Assembly (NCBI GenBank): GCA_022539475.1
Contig: VCMS01000289.1
Coordinates: 1-64,000, forward strand
Origin: Gracilaria domingensis
Taxonomy: Eukaryota > Rhodophyta > Florideophyceae > Gracilariales > Gracilariaceae
Direction: 5' to 3'
Length of the DNA: 64,000 nt
Part shown: in pieces, positions 63,349-64,000 of the stretch
Layout of the letters: each line of letters begins with the position of its first letter
Numbering within the stretch: position 1 is the first letter of the stretch
Notes under the pieces: generated by a model
Databases searched by the model: none
Told to the model about the DNA's origin: nothing
What the model saw: the letters and a program-made list of their open reading frames with translations, nothing else
Made by a program: the position numbers and the translations under genes

Positions 63349-63784
63349 CTGCCAACTATCCATTGAAGTTTTGACCAATTAGAGTGAAACCCCAACAGGA
63401 CATGAGTCGCATGACATTAGCTTAGCATCTTGTAAGCGAATAAGGGATTCTGACTACCTGCAATGTCTCCAATAAACATACTACGGTGCAAAACTCTTGC
63501 TCCCCACAATTTCTGGCCTCGGAGATTCTTTTTTCCTTTTAAGGCGTTCATCCCTTTGTTGATAGTGTGTCAGGCTGCCAACAGCATTGAGTCAATGAGG
63601 GTGCCTCCGGTGCGTAAGAAATGATCGAACTAGTGGTGAAGACAATCGTCATGACCGTTGGTCGTGTTGAAAAAATGCAAGTTTAGACATAGTGTTTGCT
63701 TTATGTTTTTTGATATTGGTTAGATAAGTTTAGGCATGTTCTGAATGTTACGGCTACACTAATTGAGACCGCGAGCTAAGTTGT
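63349..63784. other. Intergenic region between two convergent genes
   Basis: 3' flank of the ATP-grasp gene and of the minus-strand gene at the edge. No further feature is recognised. Confidence 0.5.
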
Positions 63785-64000
63785 TTAGTCAATATTATCG
63801 CTATCAGTGAACCAAGGAGGAAGCTCGCTAGCCCTCCTGGATATTCCTTTCCGAATGTTTTTGTCGGCGGCATTGTTCTTCAAACGAAGAGCATTATACA
63901 CCTGCTTCCTCTTTTCCTTGGCTTTTTCCCTGGACTTCTTCATTCGTTTCCTAATTACCGGTGCGCTTCGCAATACTTGACCGTCAAACCGATAATCCGA
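63785..64000 (-). CDS. 3' end of a gene, basic C-terminus (partial at window edge)
   Basis: The minus-strand frame is open to the window edge and ends at 63,785. The visible C-terminal ~70 residues read FDGQVLRSAPVIRKRMKKSR, then a Lys/Arg-rich helix (EKAKEKRKQVYNALRLKNNA) and RRASELPPWFTDSDNID. This looks like the basic tail of a nuclear or nucleolar protein; no family can be named from this piece. The internal ATG at 63,973 is unlikely to be the start. Convergent with the ATP-grasp gene. Confidence 0.45.
   Translation of the reverse strand, partial: SDYRFDGQVLRSAPVIRKRMKKSREKAKEKRKQVYNALRLKNNAADKNIRKGISRRASELPPWFTDSDNID

Overview
This is a repeat-dominated stretch of a eukaryotic nuclear genome. 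One intact host-type gene lies near the right edge (62,029-63,348, an intronless ATP-grasp ligase resembling carnosine synthase), with the 3' end of another at the edge. Almost everything else is transposable-element DNA in various states of decay: three Ty3/Gypsy fossils, a very large DNA transposon plus two relatives, a pair of short MITEs, a hAT remnant and several decayed genes. Intronless genes in a transposon-packed genome would suit a multicellular red alga, but this is an inference from style only; no rRNA, tRNA or organellar marker is present to settle it.

Layout. 1-~7,500: minus-strand Gypsy element A with a long open gag, studded with a dispersed ACCANNTGGT decamer. 7,500-10,860: no convincing gene apart from one small ORF; it holds a 48-bp array of GC-rich hairpins and a duplicated TATA-type promoter module. 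10,862-39,588: a second minus-strand Gypsy element (B), whose two ~303-bp LTRs I matched to each other 27 kb apart. B has been split by later insertions: a 393-bp MITE in pol, an ~870-bp insert in its 5' LTR, and a 20,180-bp DNA transposon (17,400-37,579) in gag, with matching terminal inverted repeats (GCTAGTTTAGG) and a 3-bp GTT target duplication.

The 20-kb transposon is the most interesting object. Its transposase (right end, minus strand) looks like the Plavaka/KDZ group of CACTA-related DDE transposases. Its cargo includes a ParB-like protein (intact, 467 aa), an apparent DNA amino-methyltransferase fused to a SET domain, a probable 2-oxoglutarate/Fe(II)-oxygenase-like protein, an intact multi-span membrane protein, a captured ketopantoate-reductase-like host gene and several unknown genes. 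In the middle, between the divergent ParB-like and rightward gene sets, lie two tandem 57-64-bp-arm hairpins whose loops are inverted relative to each other. Taken together this looks like a transposon that carried its own DNA/histone-modification kit and possibly a cis-acting site.

39,589-48,299: hAT transposase remnant, an unidentified decayed coding block (42.5-44.5 kb, +) and Gypsy element C (RNase H-integrase, -), cut at 48,300 by the left end of a second member of the large-transposon family, which carries the same 'DEELLALL' protein gene as the first. 50-55 kb: a Sel1-repeat pseudogene and unrecognised ORFs. 55,611-56,004: second MITE copy. 56,227-~60,200: a third family member, seen from its transposase-bearing end, with the transposase start again about 2.1 kb from the terminus and with many hairpins and tandem repeats before it. 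61,517-62,006: four large GC-rich hairpins immediately upstream of the ATP-grasp gene.
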